Source of the DNA: Holacanthus passer
Taxonomy: Eukaryota; Chordata; Actinopteri; Pomacanthidae
Reading direction: 5' to 3'
DNA length: 64,000 nucleotides
Assembly (NCBI GenBank): GCA_025331565.1
Contig: JAFREQ010000045.1
Coordinates: 434,001 to 498,000 of the forward strand
Shown: piece by piece, positions 47,401 to 61,494 of the stretch
Numbering within the stretch: the first letter of the stretch is position 1
How the letters are laid out: each line of letters starts with the position of its first letter
The notes under the pieces: generated by a model
Told to the model about the DNA's origin: nothing
Seen by the model: only the letters and a program-made list of their open reading frames with translations
The model's database searches: none
Position numbers and translations under genes: made by a program

Positions 47401-50400
47401 ATGGAGAGAGAGGTTATGTCCATCTGAAACAGCTGCAGTCAACAGTCACTTTGGGATGTGTCCATGCACACTGAGCAATCTTTGTTTATCTCTCTCTGTC
47501 TCTGTCCCTTTTTCCTTCTGCCATCCACACACGCATCCACAGACACACGCTTGCATCAACATCCCACAGATTTGCAGCCTTGACCCTGGAGGTCTTCCTC
47601 ATGTCTGTTTGCCACATTTACAACGGAGCTGTCATTTCGTGTTCCCTCGTACAGCCACCGGGCCTGGAGGCGAGCCGCTGTGCTAGATGACACTTCAGCT
47701 GCGTTCAGTCTTTGCTAGACTGCACAGACGTGCTGCAGTATCTCCGGTACTGTGAGCATTTACTTCAGATACTGCTGTAGAAGCGATGCAAGGAAATGCT
47801 TTTAGCATCGTAGAGTGCAAATATTTGGATTCATTGTGCAGAATGTAAATACTGACATTGGAGAAACTAAATATTATAGTCACACGTACAAATAAATTCA
47901 AACATCACTTAGTATGTTTGTGCTTAAAATGTCATTCAAAATAAGATTAAAAAGGTGACTGAGGAAATAAGACAGGATTTGGGAACATGATCTCACCATT
48001 TAGTGGCTGTGTTGGAGCTTTCAATCGTAGCATGCGATCCTCCTCAGCAAATGAAGCTGTCAAGGAATTTTAGATTTCCATTTTTCTTGAAAGACTTCTT
48101 GTTCAAACTCTGCTTAGTCTTGGACCTTGTGTTCAGATTGTTCATTTATCTATTTCTTAGCGAATGTGGTTCAGGAACACAAATCATGTATCAGAGGAAA
48201 AATAATCAGCTGGATGTCAGATGAATAAAATGAAGGAAATTCGAAGACAATTGGACTTTCACCTTTTTAAACAGTTCATCTATAGGTGAGTGTGGATCTG
48301 AGCGGTCTTTTTCCCTCCTGCTGTCCTCACAAAGAACATACAGTACGTTATCAGACTAACTCCTTGTTATCAGAGAACCAACATATGGAGCCAAAAGTCT
48401 GGAGCAGACAAAAGACGACCGCACCCTGTGAAGCACCGTATCTGATGCGTTTCTGAACACGGCTTTGGAAACAAATTGAAGGTTGCTCATTTAAAAAGAT
48501 ATTAAATTCAAAGTTTGACGAGAGTTCAGGTTTGTGTCACTTTTACACATTAACTCTGTTTCAGTGGTCTGAACAAGGATAACCCTGGTAAACCATTAAC
48601 CATTATGTAACTACACAGAAGCAGTGAGCCATCGGTGGTTTACGTTAAGCGTAATTACATACACCCAACAATTTACAACTATGGCCTTCTTATAATTTAC
48701 AATAAGGTGTGACACAAATTGCAGCTACCAGTGAGATTTATGTGTGAGGCTTTACTTTCTGTGCCAACATTTCAGGTTTTCATCCCTTTATTTCTTGTCC
48801 TCTACAAATCAATGGATCTCATCTGTTCTTCTTCTTTTTTTATTGCTTCCAGTTTGATGACAGCAGACCTGCTGAATTCTCACTGAAGGACTGTCTGTGG
48901 GTGAACATTCAGCAGTTAAGCAAGAATTCAAACATTTCACACATGAAATTCCCCTCAGCCCCGTCCATCTTCCTCATAATCCGTGGGAATGAGAGCTTCA
49001 GTGCTTATCGACCTTATCACTGCTGGTGTCGTAAATGATGTGAAACTCACTCTGTCCACATGGCTGAGAACAAATGCCCAACTTCTTCAAAGGTTTCTGT
49101 ATTGAGAAACATTACTTGTCTGAGTGACAGTTGGTGAAGTGATGCTGTAGATAAACAGAAGTGGTGGCAGATGGAAAAGAAGAAGCTGATGTTGTTGCTT
49201 ACTCAGAGGTTTGGGGAACATAAAAGTTAATGCAGATGTGATGTGATGTTCTTTCAGCACCCAGCCCACCCCCTGCTCATTTTTAAAAATCATCCTTAAA
49301 CTCACTACTTTCTTGGGCTTTTTCTTGATCTTACAGCTTTTTTGGTATTCTGAACACCTGTCACTTACTTGCATTGAAATTTTGTATCGTCACTTCCCCT
49401 GCAGAGGAGTGAACACCCAACACCCAAGTGAGAAAGCAAACATCTTCTCTTCTTCTTGCTGATAAATTATGTTTAATCTTATGTGAAAATACTCAGGTTA
49501 TACAGTTCTGGACAAAGCTGGTAAACAGACCTTGAGTTAAGAATTCATTTGGTTGCATTCTGAATTTTAGTATAGTTATTTTTGAGGTAGCTGCATGGCC
49601 CTGACCCAATAAGCTAAACACTTTTCATATGCATATACATAACCATAAATACATACATACATACTGTCATATCTAACTCAGTCAATACTTGGCTTCCTCA
49701 CTTGCTGCAGTGGTCATGGTTGGATGAATCTTCTAGGTGGCCACAGGGCAAAAACGAACCCTATTGATCCCTTTCATTTGCTCCCAAGCTCTGTGCATTT
49801 TGCGTGTGCTGTATTGTGTTTTTGTGCAGGGTCAGTGCACAAGGCGAGCGACACACGACAGCTTTGCTAGGATTTAATTACACATTTAAATAACATGCAC
49901 CATTTAACTATATAAATATTGAGCGGAATATTAGAAGTAGCAGAGTCTGACACATCATCAGCCGTTCAACATTTCCATTCAGGTTCATTTATACTTTAGT
50001 GAGCTAAGATAATTGTGATTAATCAAATTCCCAAAAACCACATAATGATCCAGCTTTGCCTGGTTGATAATCCAGTCTGGACAGTATAAGCAAGGTTTAT
50101 ATCACTGTTGGCAAAGTAATGCATACAAATAGACCAACACTGTCTCCAAGAAAATACTTTTATTAACAACTAATTTCTATTAAAAATATGCACAATATCA
50201 GCACCACTTTCACTCTGAAGGTATCTGGAAACTCAACATACGTATCTGCAAAACATTCAGCTTCAACTGATTTAATTTGTTTTCTCTAAAATATCTGCTC
50301 CCGATAACTAAAGCATGACTTATATTTTATTAATCATTTTATATATTTAGGCAACCCAAAGCACTTTGGAATGATCGTGGTCTTAGTTGATGCATTGATT

Positions 50401-51482
50401 TTTTTCAGTTTTCAGCCAAACCACAATCTTGGCCTCAACTTAGCTGAGCGATTTAGTCGCCTCTGCACACATGAGATGTAGGTTCCAAATCCTGCTCTTC
50501 GATGTCAAAGTCCTGTGTACACCCAACCATCCACCCACAGCCTTATCTCTCTTATCTCTGTGACTCCTGTGCAGGACAAGGAGGTCGTATCTCGGCGACG
50601 ACCTTAATGCACGAACTAATGACAGGATGTTTCCTCCAGAACGTGTGAACTTAACTTTTACTAGACAGCGTTGAAACAGGAGCTCCTGTTGTTGTCGGAG
50701 CCACCTGACGTGTCATTATTCGTGGCTGAATTTTGGGGGACACCGAGGCTTTGATCATATTCGTTAATACTACATGTGCCTCATGTGTGCGATGCGTATC
50801 ACCTGTCATGAGACCTGCAGAATCGCTGCCATCTCCAGCCTGTGTGAAAGCTGATGCTGTTGCACTTGATCACCTCATCCCCCCACACCATTTCCTTGGC
50901 TTTGGAGGATCTCCTTGATGCTATTTTGGCTATGTTGAAGTATCAAAGGCGTGATCTTTCTGTACATTACTGTTTACATTGAAGGAATTTCCTCTCCTAC
51001 ATACATGGCGCCAGGCGAGTGCTTCGTAGAAATGAAAGGGGCTCTTTAGTTATTGACAGCTGTTGTGATGTTGTTGTGCTGACAGATGTTTCTGCGCTGT
51101 GTGATAAGTGCTGACGTCTGTTTTCTTAAGATGTCTTTATCTTTGTGTATTTCCGAGAAGAACAATGTGCAGTGTTTCACCACAAAATGGGTCCGATGTG
51201 TTTATAGAAATGTGCTGTATTATCAGTGTGTGAGGACAAAAGCGCTTTCAGGTAACATTTGAATAAAAAAAATCTCCTATGTCATTTGTAAATCAATCAA
51301 CTCAGAATTTTAATGTTTTGTGTCTCTTATGCAACAAGTTATGTCGCCACCACGATATTCAACATTGTTTCACAGCATCTTAACGCCACCTTTTTACTTT
51401 CCTCATTTTTTGTGTGAAGATTACATTTGACCTCTTTGGCTTGCTTTGACTTCTCTTCATGTGTAATGAAGCTTGTATAGAA
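41465..51482. other. Gene-free stretch
   Basis: About 10 kb with no supported gene. Some frames reach 130 codons but lack family motifs and splice context. A degenerate tRNA-like stretch lies at 50441-50496, and a CTCF-like core on the minus strand near 46253-46268. The part at 45540-45640 is rich in TAATT-type homeodomain-like sites. Confidence 0.45.
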
Positions 51483-51698
51483 TACAACCCTGATTTCATT
51501 ATATCCTTTATACAATCATGTGTTTGACAAAGTGTTGAACCTCTCTCCATCCTCGCTTGTGATCGACTGAGTCTTTCCAGGATGAACCTTTCATACCCAA
51601 TCATGATGCTATCACCTGTTACCAATGAACCTGTTTACCTGTGGAATGATCCAAATAGGTGTTCACAGTGGCCCAACTTTTTTGGAATCAGTGTTGTA
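51483..51698. mobile_element. Small non-autonomous DNA transposon (MITE-like)
   Basis: A 216-bp unit with 13-bp terminal inverted repeats: TACAACCCTGATT at the left, and at the right AATCAGTGTTGTA, whose reverse complement differs at one position. The outer TA may be the target duplication, as for Tc1/mariner elements. The right end continues inwards as CCCAACTTTTTTGG, a phrase repeated in many teleost genomes. There is no transposase. Confidence 0.55.
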
Positions 51699-52577
51699 CA
51701 TGACTACAGTATGTAAGTATTGTAATAAAAAAATAGATAAATAAACCTCTGGCGGATTTTTTTGTCAGTATTGTTGTCACATAATCTTTAAATCAAATGC
51801 TGCCAAATAATTTCAAAGTGATGGTGACTATAAAGTAGATTACACTAATCTTCTGATAGCGGTGAGACGTAAATCAAACATTACATCCTCAATACTTAAT
51901 CCAAAACTAACACATACACGCCTTTAGATGCTGATGGCGGTCATGGTCCAACCACTTAATTACTATGATGCAAGAAAAGTCACTGACCGCTCCCTCTGAA
52001 AATAATAAAACATTATCAAACGGTGACGCCATCCAGGATTTTTTTATTTGCATTTGCATTGAGCACATTTCTTTAAACAGCTGAATGGCAAATGTTGCCG
52101 CAGCGTCGCCACATTGCTGCACTTCTCTACCTTCACCAGCTAACAGGTGGTAATGTGAGAGACATGACCTCCTGCCGCTCTGCAGGAAACACTACTCCGA
52201 TGGGTAACGCTAGCCCGCATACCACCGACGGAGCACGGGAGCATGAAGAGGAATCCGGCCTGTTGGACTGTGGTCAGGAGCAATTAAAGCGGGGAATCAG
52301 TGGACAACAGCGGTGACGTGAAGAAGGGGAAGACAAGATTTTTCTCAGCTGAACGACTGAGAATAAAAGGACAAAGAAAGGAAGGAGGGAATGAGAAAGT
52401 GAATGAGTGACTGTTGTAATCTATTCAGGCAAAACACCTCAGAGAGTGTGTGTGAGAAAAAGTGAAGGACAAAGAGGGAGAGAGAGAGAGAGAGTCAAGA
52501 AGCGAACAATCAAACGGACAAAGAAATGGCTGGAGCTGGTACATGTTTGGCGCAGTCTGACTGAGCAAACCACCGGC

Positions 52578-52615
52578 CTGATAAGAAGAATGAATAGACT
52601 CATTCTTCTTATCAG
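52578..52615. repeat. Perfect 16-bp inverted repeat with 6-nt loop
   Basis: CTGATAAGAAGAATGA at 52578-52593, six bases, then its exact reverse complement at 52600-52615. As RNA or single-stranded DNA it would form a strong hairpin. It is too short for a usual microRNA precursor and no gene end lies near. Confidence 0.8.
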
Positions 52616-52630
52616 TGTGGCCAGTAGAGC

Positions 52631-52660
52631 AGGAGGAGGAGGAGGAGGAGGAGGAGGAGG
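52631..52660. repeat. (AGG)10 microsatellite
   Basis: Ten AGG units followed by GGAGG. A GA-dinucleotide tract lies about 140 bp upstream. The repeat makes artificial poly-Gly and poly-Pro stretches in overlapping open frames. Confidence 0.9.
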
Positions 52661-55600
52661 GGAGGTGGTGAGGTTCTGTGTAGGTGACCTAGATAAGGTT
52701 AGTCCTGAGCTGCACCGATGGCAACACATCCCTCCGCTATTAACCCCCCCCCCCTTTTCTCTTTTATCTGTAGAAAATACTGACATGTTAGTTTGGAGAT
52801 ATCAGCATGAGGGACCTCACGCCGAACAGCACACACTTCATGTTATGTCATTTAGCTTTTGCGTCGGCTGCAGGATCTCACATTCAAACTCACCTACTGC
52901 GTTCTCTGATTCAGGGGTTATAGTGAAACAGGGACTGTGACATGGAGAGTGTTTCATACTCACAGTTCCTCAAAGTGTGATAACGTCAAACATTTTAAAG
53001 GAACCACTATAAGTGTCAGAAATGGTAAACTGGATAATCCTGTTGCTGGGAAGTCTTGAGATCAGTTTGCTAAACTTAATGCTTCATTGAAACAAGCATA
53101 TTTCACCAAGATGATAAATGTAGAGCTCTGATTAAAGATTAACAGGAAGTAATGGGTTTTACATTTCCATCTAGAAATGCACATCGCCAGCTGAGTTATA
53201 ACATCCAGTACAACCTGTTGGCAGGATGTTAGTGGAAACCAGTGCCAGCACAATTAACACCGATGTCTTCCGAGACAAGTTGCCTGGGTGGGGTGCATGG
53301 ATGGTCCAATAAGTGGACAGAGCTTCCGGGTCTGAAAAGCCAATGTGGAAGTGCCTTAAATGTGGATTCTGGCGGCGACTCCACTGGTTGCAAAAAGAAG
53401 TCAGATTGTTTGTAAGCTTATGAGAAAAAGACCTCAGTAAACAGTTTCCAATCACTAGATTCAAGTCTTCTTCAACACAAGATGATGTTCATTTTGTAAA
53501 TTATGGTCCTGATACGACAAAGTCAGGTTTGCTTTGCGTGGCTACCTTGTGTTTGCGAATCATAGCAATGTGTTTTCTTCTCATTCAAATATGGTCACTT
53601 CTGGTTCCAAAAAACCAAGATGGTGACAGCTATAATGCCAAACTCGAGGCTTCAGATCGGTAATCCAGACCTGTGTGAATTACTTGTGCCAGGATGTGAT
53701 CCCTAACTGGCTTCCCACTCTGCTTATTACGTTCAGTGGAATGTGCAACCAAGCCAAGTATTGCTAAATAGTATGTTTTTGACCACGACCATGCATATTT
53801 TTAAAGGTGCAGTCAGTCTTGCACATGTCAATTTTGCACATAACATAGTAGTTTCCACTTAACTCTTGCATTAATGTTTTTCAGAGGAACTGATTTCCTA
53901 ACTTCATTCTCAGAACCTCACTGACTTATTGTTGACCTGGATGCTCGTGTCTCATATGTATTGAGGATTCCAGTTTCCTTGGAACAAATACAAAAAGAGT
54001 AGTTGTCAGCATGAGCAGCAATAGCAACCATAGCTGAAAAGAAAAAGCACAAATAAAGAAAAATAAATTTAAGCCTCAGAGGAAGCACATGCATGCCCTG
54101 CAAAGGAAAGTGAGCCCAAACTGGACTGAACATTTGAAACGCTGTTGGATGGAAAAGTTGCCCCGCTGGCAAAGCTATTGGACTAAGCTCATGAAATGCA
54201 GCCAGTGATGTCATCAAAATGAATAAGCATCTTTTGGATTATGGGTTTAAAAACAGACAAAATACAGCAGCAGGCCAACACACAAAATCATTTTCCAGCC
54301 TGAACACGACAGGGATGGTTGAATAAATTAATAAAATATAAACAGATCCTGAACATAGTGTGTGTGAGCTCCATATGTCTCTCCAGCCTGCGATGACCCA
54401 CAGTTTAATTGTTAGTTTGGATCAGCTGTAGCATGACCCTGCAGTTAACAGGGATTATCCCATGATCTCATTAAAGTTACAGCTACAGTATGTGGACTTG
54501 AATCACACTGATGCTCTCATATAGAGCAGCAGGAGGACAGACCTTTATTTTGCATCTATTTATACTCAGTAAAATGCTGGGTGTGATCAAAACTTTTTCC
54601 CTTAATGTTTTTATAGCTCAGTTTGCGAGATACAGCTTCGCCCTGTGCTATTCTGTTTGCAGGGATCAATTTCAATACTATTTATAACAGATCTGTAGAC
54701 CGACTTGATATTTGATTATAGTGAGATAAGAGAAAATAAAGAGGCCACAGTGGGAGATGATTAATTTGGACAAGAAGTGTGTTTATTTGCTCGTCCTCAT
54801 GAGAAACTAAATAAAGTTGTTCCGCTTCAGGAATATTTGCATTTTTACATTGTTTATTATGAGACCAGCTTTGTCCCCGTGGATTAACATGTGAAAACAC
54901 TGCTGGTGATGTTTGAGGCAAATATCCTGTTGTCCCAAAGTGGCTGAAACATTGCATTTATGGAATGCATTTTTGATGAATAGGCCTACATATATAATAT
55001 GTTTCTTTCATGAATATCTGCATAAAAAAATATAACTCATTAGCAAATTATTACTTTTTAGCTCCAACTTATTGATTGAATTGTGCAGTGACTTGTTGCC
55101 TATAGAGGTTTCAGATTCACACACAGGGTCAGAGTTTGTTAATACTTGAATGGCTGGAAATTCAAGTGCACACTAGCATGTGCTTTATACAAAGGATTAG
55201 TCCAAGAGATGTAATGCATTTGTTTAAACTAGATCTATCTCATGCGTCACATTGCCGGGTTAAAGGCCGGCATGTGTTGAAAGATTTATTTCCTAATCAA
55301 ACAATGAGGGAGAATAAATGAATCACTCTTTGGTCCCAGTGCACTTCAGATCCTTCAGATATGTCAGTGAAACACTCCTCTTGGTAAAGTGGACGTTTAC
55401 GTGAAAAGACTGAGGGAAGGAAATTACAGAGGAAATTTGCTTCTGAATTGTTTACGTCAGGCCATTCTTGCTCACAGCTTGAAAAATGCTTAGCGCTTAG
55501 TGGAGGGTTTCCTGAATACTATCTTTAAACTGATGACTGACGGGGCCACGAGGAGTTTGATACAGAGGCAGATATGAACTGAATATGTCAGTCACATTGC

Positions 55601-56809
55601 TTTTTTTTTTTTACTTTAGCATTTTTCAAAAGTAAGAGCAGTGAATAGCAGGAAGCAAAATGGATCCAGGGTTGAAGGCGCAGCTTCAAGTTAAGGAACA
55701 GAACTGCACTCTATTTATCCGCCTAACAATCATCCTTCCATCCTATTTTAAACCACCTTAACTCTCCCCCACGTCTATTTCCCTTGTCTCCTCTCTTTGC
55801 CCTAATCTAAGGATTGCAAAACAGACACTCCTAAAGTGAATCACTAGACCAACATGAGCAAAACCTCTGTGCGTGAACTGAAAGCTCCTATTGCAAAAAT
55901 ACTTCTGTCAACACAAACGACTGAGATACACAGTGTTCTTCATCAGACCTACGAACAAAACACACAACTTAATCAGCTGTCACATGTTCTGTCACATGGC
56001 CTCATTAGCAAGAACTGATTGATCAACACCACGTGAGCTACCATACATATACATATAATACAGTGCACGCAAAAACCAAACATGCATTTCTCACAGAAAT
56101 TACAAACATTGAGACAATACATTACCATCATACTAGTTACTGGTACAAAATGTTGATTACAGAAGCAAACCTATGGAGATTAATGTAGTGATGAAGTGTG
56201 CACACATAAGTAAGGAGAGAGACCATCCTCCCAAAAACATGAAAGCAGCAGTTGTTTCAGCAAATTCCCCAAAATTACATTCAAGTGACTCAAATCTTGC
56301 TCTTTCTCTAAACCAAACCAAGTCTTTTTTGTGACTAAACTAAACCAAACCTTAACCATAATAATGTCATAAACTGGGTTTGGTTTTTCGTGAGACATTT
56401 GTTTTGGAAAGCAGAAACAAATGACATCGCCCTGCCCATAGATCAGAGGACGCAGAGTCTTTATAGAGGGCAAATGACATATTTTGTCATTTAATTTGGA
56501 GGACTTTGCATGACTAACAATTCAGCAATACACCCAACAGGGATGTAACCTGGAGTCATCCGACCTTTTGGATCTTGTTCAGCATCAGACGTCCTCATCC
56601 AGGTGACCAGGATTGTTCAGACCGCGACTTGTGTCCCAACAACACTGGGCTCATGTATAATACAGTCGGAAGTGGTGAAGGTGCAGATCCTTGGTGAGAC
56701 AGTGGTGATGGTGAAACTTTCCCTCCAGCTTGTTGACCTTACTTTCACTGTGAGAGCATAACATCAACACCGGTTGCTTAATGTTAAGAAGAAGAAGGAT
56801 GAGAATTAC
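52661..56809. other. Gene-free stretch
   Basis: No supported gene and no repeat I can name. Short frames only. Confidence 0.45.
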
Positions 56810-56840
56810 TTTATTAATCCCCATGGGCGAGATTAAATTT
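56810..56840 (-). mobile_element. Retrotransposon 3' tail fragment
   Basis: Read on the minus strand: ATCTCGCCCATGGGGATTAA followed by TAAAG, similar in build to the tails at 29640-29693 and 37750-37776. Short and truncated. Confidence 0.35.
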
Positions 56841-59800
56841 TTAACTCACTCATCATAAACACACAGCGACACACCCAGTTGTTGTTGGGAGATATTACAG
56901 TGATGGAGCTGCCACATAATCAGGTGCCCCGAGCAGTTAGTTCACCAATCGATCATCAGTTTTTCTGAATTACTGGGCCTTGGAAAAAGGAGGTAGAGAA
57001 AGTAATCTAACAAGGTCTATTTAGTATCTGATTTTGTCCTGAAAGTCGTCAGAAAAATTGAAATGACAACACAGTCAATTCTATGACAACTGAACATTTG
57101 CTGATGAAGACTCGAATGTTTGTCTTTCCTGAAATTACAAGTCACAGAAACAACAGAGTAATTATAGTGATTATATTGTGATTATAGCAATAATTATACT
57201 GCGTCTCTACAGCAGACTGATGCTTCCCTTCCTCTGTAGAAATGGATGTAACTGCCCTCGACTGGAGGTCAGATTTCATCCTGGTTGTTAACCGCACAGA
57301 GGTGCAACGTCAGATGTATTGACCTCATACTGCAGTGGTGTGCTGTTAACGGCCTTCTCCTCCGACTCCCCCGCTCTCTCTTCTCTCAGATGTGTGCGTT
57401 AATATATGTCACCAGCCTGCCATGCTTCATTATGCAACAAGCTGCACCACTGGTCAGAAGCCTGGGGGGACAAATGTGTGACATGTTGACCGTGGTGTGT
57501 GTCAAATCTGCTGTTATGCATTGACCATAAAGAATGAGTCCTGAGTTGTTTTCCTTCACCTTATATGTTCGATAAAATCCATGTAAACACCAATAAGCCA
57601 TCACTGTTTCATGTGAGGTTCAGCCCAGTGTGACTAATATAAATCTGATATGACACAAGTTTTTGACCTTGACCTTCTCATCAGTTTATGAAAGCATGCG
57701 TTCAGGGACATGCAAAATAAGCGTGGCCACATCTGTGTTACATGATGGTGCCCAGCAGGATCTTTCCTCTCACTCAGCTGTCACAACACAGAGAGAGATG
57801 AAAAGATGCAACACGAAGGCAAAACTGGTGAGATGGCCAGACTGCGGGAAAGAGGAAGCTGCACTGAAATGGCAATGAGGGATCAGTGCCAGCAGGAGGA
57901 TGACGAAAGGACGTCTTTGGTTTTATTCACACCTTCAGTTAGTTTGTGCAGAGAATGTCATTCGAAGCAAGTGACGTTTGCTAAACTCCTCCTGTGAACC
58001 ATGAATAGACCTGTCAGGACTGGAGTTCTCTACATGTTGATTGCATGGAGCTGTAGGAGATCTCAGGACATCAGCTTCATTCACAGGGCTCATAAAAAAG
58101 ATTATGTATTTGACGTATTTTCTTCTGTATACTGTGGAGACAGATTGGTCTTTTCTTGGTATTGGAGGGGACACGATGCCCTCAAAGGATGCACGGCTAC
58201 ACCCACCGGTTAATCCTCATCCTCAAAACCTTTTCTCTTGTGATATGTGAGCTGGCAGCCAAACAGGGTCATGACAGTTTTACAATATTTTACAACATCC
58301 TTATCATAGTTGTAATCCTAGTGCAAATAGCTTTACAGTGCAATATAAGAGCAATACTGTTTTACTTTACATTCATTTCATATTTATTTCCTTCCACGTG
58401 GATCATAAACTAGCGAGGATGCAGGCATTTTGATTATACATGAGTTTAGTTTGACCACAGAGAGAATCCAGATCACTGGTTTTGTCTCCTGATGCCACCA
58501 ACGTAGCTGAACCTTTGAGGTGACTGGTTATAAAACTTTTCCCGATGCCGTCACACACTCAAAGAGAATTAAGGATTTTTTTTATTATTATACAATTCTT
58601 TATTGATTCCGACTGGCGTAGTCAGACAGACATTTCGACAGCCGATGGCTCTTATTTTTATTGATATTTTGTTGGACACGTTCTGCTTTGGAATAACTGA
58701 GGTCACACTGGGGACTGAGGGTGTCGAGCTCTGTGTGTGGTCAACATTTACCTTCCATAACAGACACACACATTCACCCACAGAGTCTCAAGACCACAAG
58801 AAAAACTAGGTAACACCAACTCAAGCAGAGCAACTAGAAAAGCTACGCTGATTGAAATCTCTCTCACCGTCCTGTCGAGGTTTTATAAGAGAGACGAGAA
58901 GTCGAGTGTCGCAGTGGCGTTTCGGCCTCTGTGAAATGCCACTGCTGATTAAAATCTAGAGGACACTGAGGTGTGAGCAGCTCGCAGCGTCCTCTGGCCC
59001 ACACATGACATTAGATCATCACCCACCGTCTGATCAGTGTTGGCATCATAATTCTTAAACACTCAAAGAAGTAAAAATATCATGATAGCACAGGAAGATG
59101 TTTTTCCAATTAACCCTGTCTGCAGTTGAAAGACTATTGATTAGCTATGGTCAAGGTCAGTCAATTATAAATTACTGGCAGCTTTTCTACAAAGCTGGAA
59201 AATATGCCTCCCCCGACGCTGTACTTTCATTCTTAGCAAATATTTTCACAAGTACTTACAAACTCTCAACAACTGCAGCTGTTTTTAAAATAGCTACTCA
59301 TAATGCCAGTAGTGGGTTTGAGGTACTCTTATTTTATACTTGATCTAATATTTCATATTTCATTTTTTTTTTTACTAAACTGCATTTATTTGATTTTCAT
59401 GCAAAAGTTATTGGCTAATAAAATATGATGCACTGTCAGAGATTAAGTGAAGTGCTTGTACTTGTAATGGAGTATTATAAGACTGTGCAGTTGCTACTTT
59501 TACTTAAGTAATATGACATTTTGGGGAGGAAAAAACTTATACGCATTTACAGTAAATTTAAGGCTACTGCCAGGATAGCTTAGCATTAAGACTGGAAGCA
59601 GGAAGTTTGACCTCAGGTCCATTTCTAGAGAAGTTTAAAGCTACATTTCTCTACTTTTGAGATAAAATAGGCTAATCTCATCAGTCATCTTAGAAACTGG
59701 TGCAGATGGTTTGTTACCATCACGTCATAAAACCACAATGTGCTAATATTTAGATATTGGTTACGTTAGACAATGCTGCACATTGGTTTTGACCAGGAAG

Positions 59801-60008
59801 TCATTTGATGTTGTGTAATTGAGTCATTAAGGGGAATTTCCACGAAAAGCTGAACCCACATGCCACAGAAAACTTAAAAGCCTCAAAAAGATCTCAAGAT
59901 GATGATGGAAATGATGATTATGCAGCAACTGGTGTGGAGAATTTGCTTAAACGTACAGAAAGAAGCAACACAGATAAAACACTTGACGCTTGTTAATCAT
60001 AAAATATA
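56841..60008. other. Gene-free stretch
   Basis: No supported gene. T-rich patches at 58577-58590 and 59365-59374; otherwise nothing recognised. Confidence 0.45.
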
Positions 60009-61494
60009 TTTATTCAACTAGTAAAACGTCCACTTCCAAAATAGAATGACAACACATAGTTATGGGACGGCCCTTGGCATAAGGCGTTTTCTTTTTCATG
60101 TTCATCACAATCTTTCTGGAAATACATCACTTTTTGTCAATCTGCTTTGTTGTTTCAGAAATGCATACAGGGCTAAAACAGAGGCCTTCAGGACCTCATG
60201 TGGTCTTTTATTAATCATTCTCCACACAGAGCCTGACACCAGGCTGTCGCTAGAATCGTATCTGTTGGCAGGTTCTTTTCTTCCTTGGCTTTCTTGGCAG
60301 GGTAATTTCTTCCTTGGCTTCGTGCATTAGCCTCTATGGCATCGCCCACATTGTGGCGATTGTGCGTTTCAAGCTTTAGCACTCGACACACAAAGGTTCA
60401 GAACAGCACATGAAGGGATTTTCTTTACACATCACATTTTGAAAAGGAGGAGCATTCCTCTCTATTGCTATATTATCAGAGCATCAAAAAGTGCAGATGG
60501 CCTTTTGGTTACAAAACATAATTCAGGAATCACGTAAGACTGATTTTGCATAAGCTTTTTCAGGCTAAAAAAAAAAAAAGACATAATCCATAATAATAAT
60601 AAAAACACGACACGAGATGACAAACACGTGAAAGATTTGAAGATTAGGTTGTAAAAAGAGAAATAAGCCATTGTCATGATGTTCGGTATCTGGTAGCAGC
60701 CTGTCCTCATGTCCTCTGTTGCTGCAGAGTGAATTTAAATCAATAAGCAGGTCAGTGCCTATAGGCATCATGTCTGCGAGAGACTGTGCGTGCCATGTTG
60801 TGTGTGTGTGTCTGTGTGTGTGTGTGTGTGTGTGCCAGAGGGGGATTTTCTGAGTCAATCGGTTGTGATGGAGGCGGCTGCAGCGTTTCATTAAGCTGCT
60901 GTGATGCAGAGGCTGGCAGTCGGTCAGAGATTACAGACAGACTGGCAGCGGGAGTGTATGAGTCCTGTGCATCTTCTCATCTGCACCTTACCCTCCTCAC
61001 AGATGGTGATATAGATTCATCCTCCCCCTACCTACTGCAACTGGCTCGCATTGTCTGCTTCCTGCTGACTATAATTCATCTTCATTTTTCATCCTGGTGG
61101 TGTTTGTTGGGCGACACAAAGAAGCTGCACACACACACACACGCCGGTGTAACGTCTCTGAAAACATTGGCACCAGATGCTAAATCCGAGTCAATGTCGC
61201 CGCCGCCGCCGCGAAGTGTTTGTGTTATAAAATAAATTACGACAGGGCATCTTCGCTGGCTTGTTACATACACAGAGATAAAGATGTAAATCCTGCAAGT
61301 GCTTCATCTTGCAGCTGGACGGCCTTAAAAGCAATGGGCCACAGGAATTTAATTTCTTTCAAAAAAGGAACAGAGGGAGATATGTGTGCTTTGCCGCTCA
61401 CTGCTAGAGAGCTGGTAACGCCGGGTGTCTGACTAAAGCGAGGGGGAAGGGAGAGGGCAACAGGGCAGAAAGGGTAAGAGAGGGGGAGGGGGTT
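60009..61494 (-). other. Probable 3' UTR of the carbonic anhydrase gene
   Basis: On the minus strand, AATAAA at 60014-60009 would end a 3' UTR of about 1.5 kb; other AATAAA hexamers occur between. The stretch holds a long TG/CA microsatellite (60799-60834), a short CA tract (61129-61141) and a GCC-type triplet tract (61198-61212). A C-rich tract directly follows the stop codon. The extent is inferred. Confidence 0.35.
61442..61492. promoter_or_regulatory. G-rich/C-rich tract next to the CA stop codon; G-quadruplex motif
   Basis: The plus strand has GGGGG-AA-GGG-AGA-GGG-CAACA-GGG at 61442-61465, a canonical four-run G-quadruplex pattern, then further G runs to 61492. In the minus-strand carbonic anhydrase message this is a CU-rich tract starting within a few bases of the stop codon, of the kind bound by PCBP proteins. 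Role unproven. Confidence 0.5.

Noticed and set aside
52407..52940. 177-codon open frame with a poly-Gly run (and a poly-Pro frame on the other strand)
   Set aside because: The runs come from the AGG microsatellite; the rest has Arg/Glu-rich low-complexity sequence from GA repeats and no family likeness.
61198..61212. GCC triplet tract as a coding poly-Pro segment
   Set aside because: It lies in the probable 3' UTR of the carbonic anhydrase gene and no coding exon fits it.
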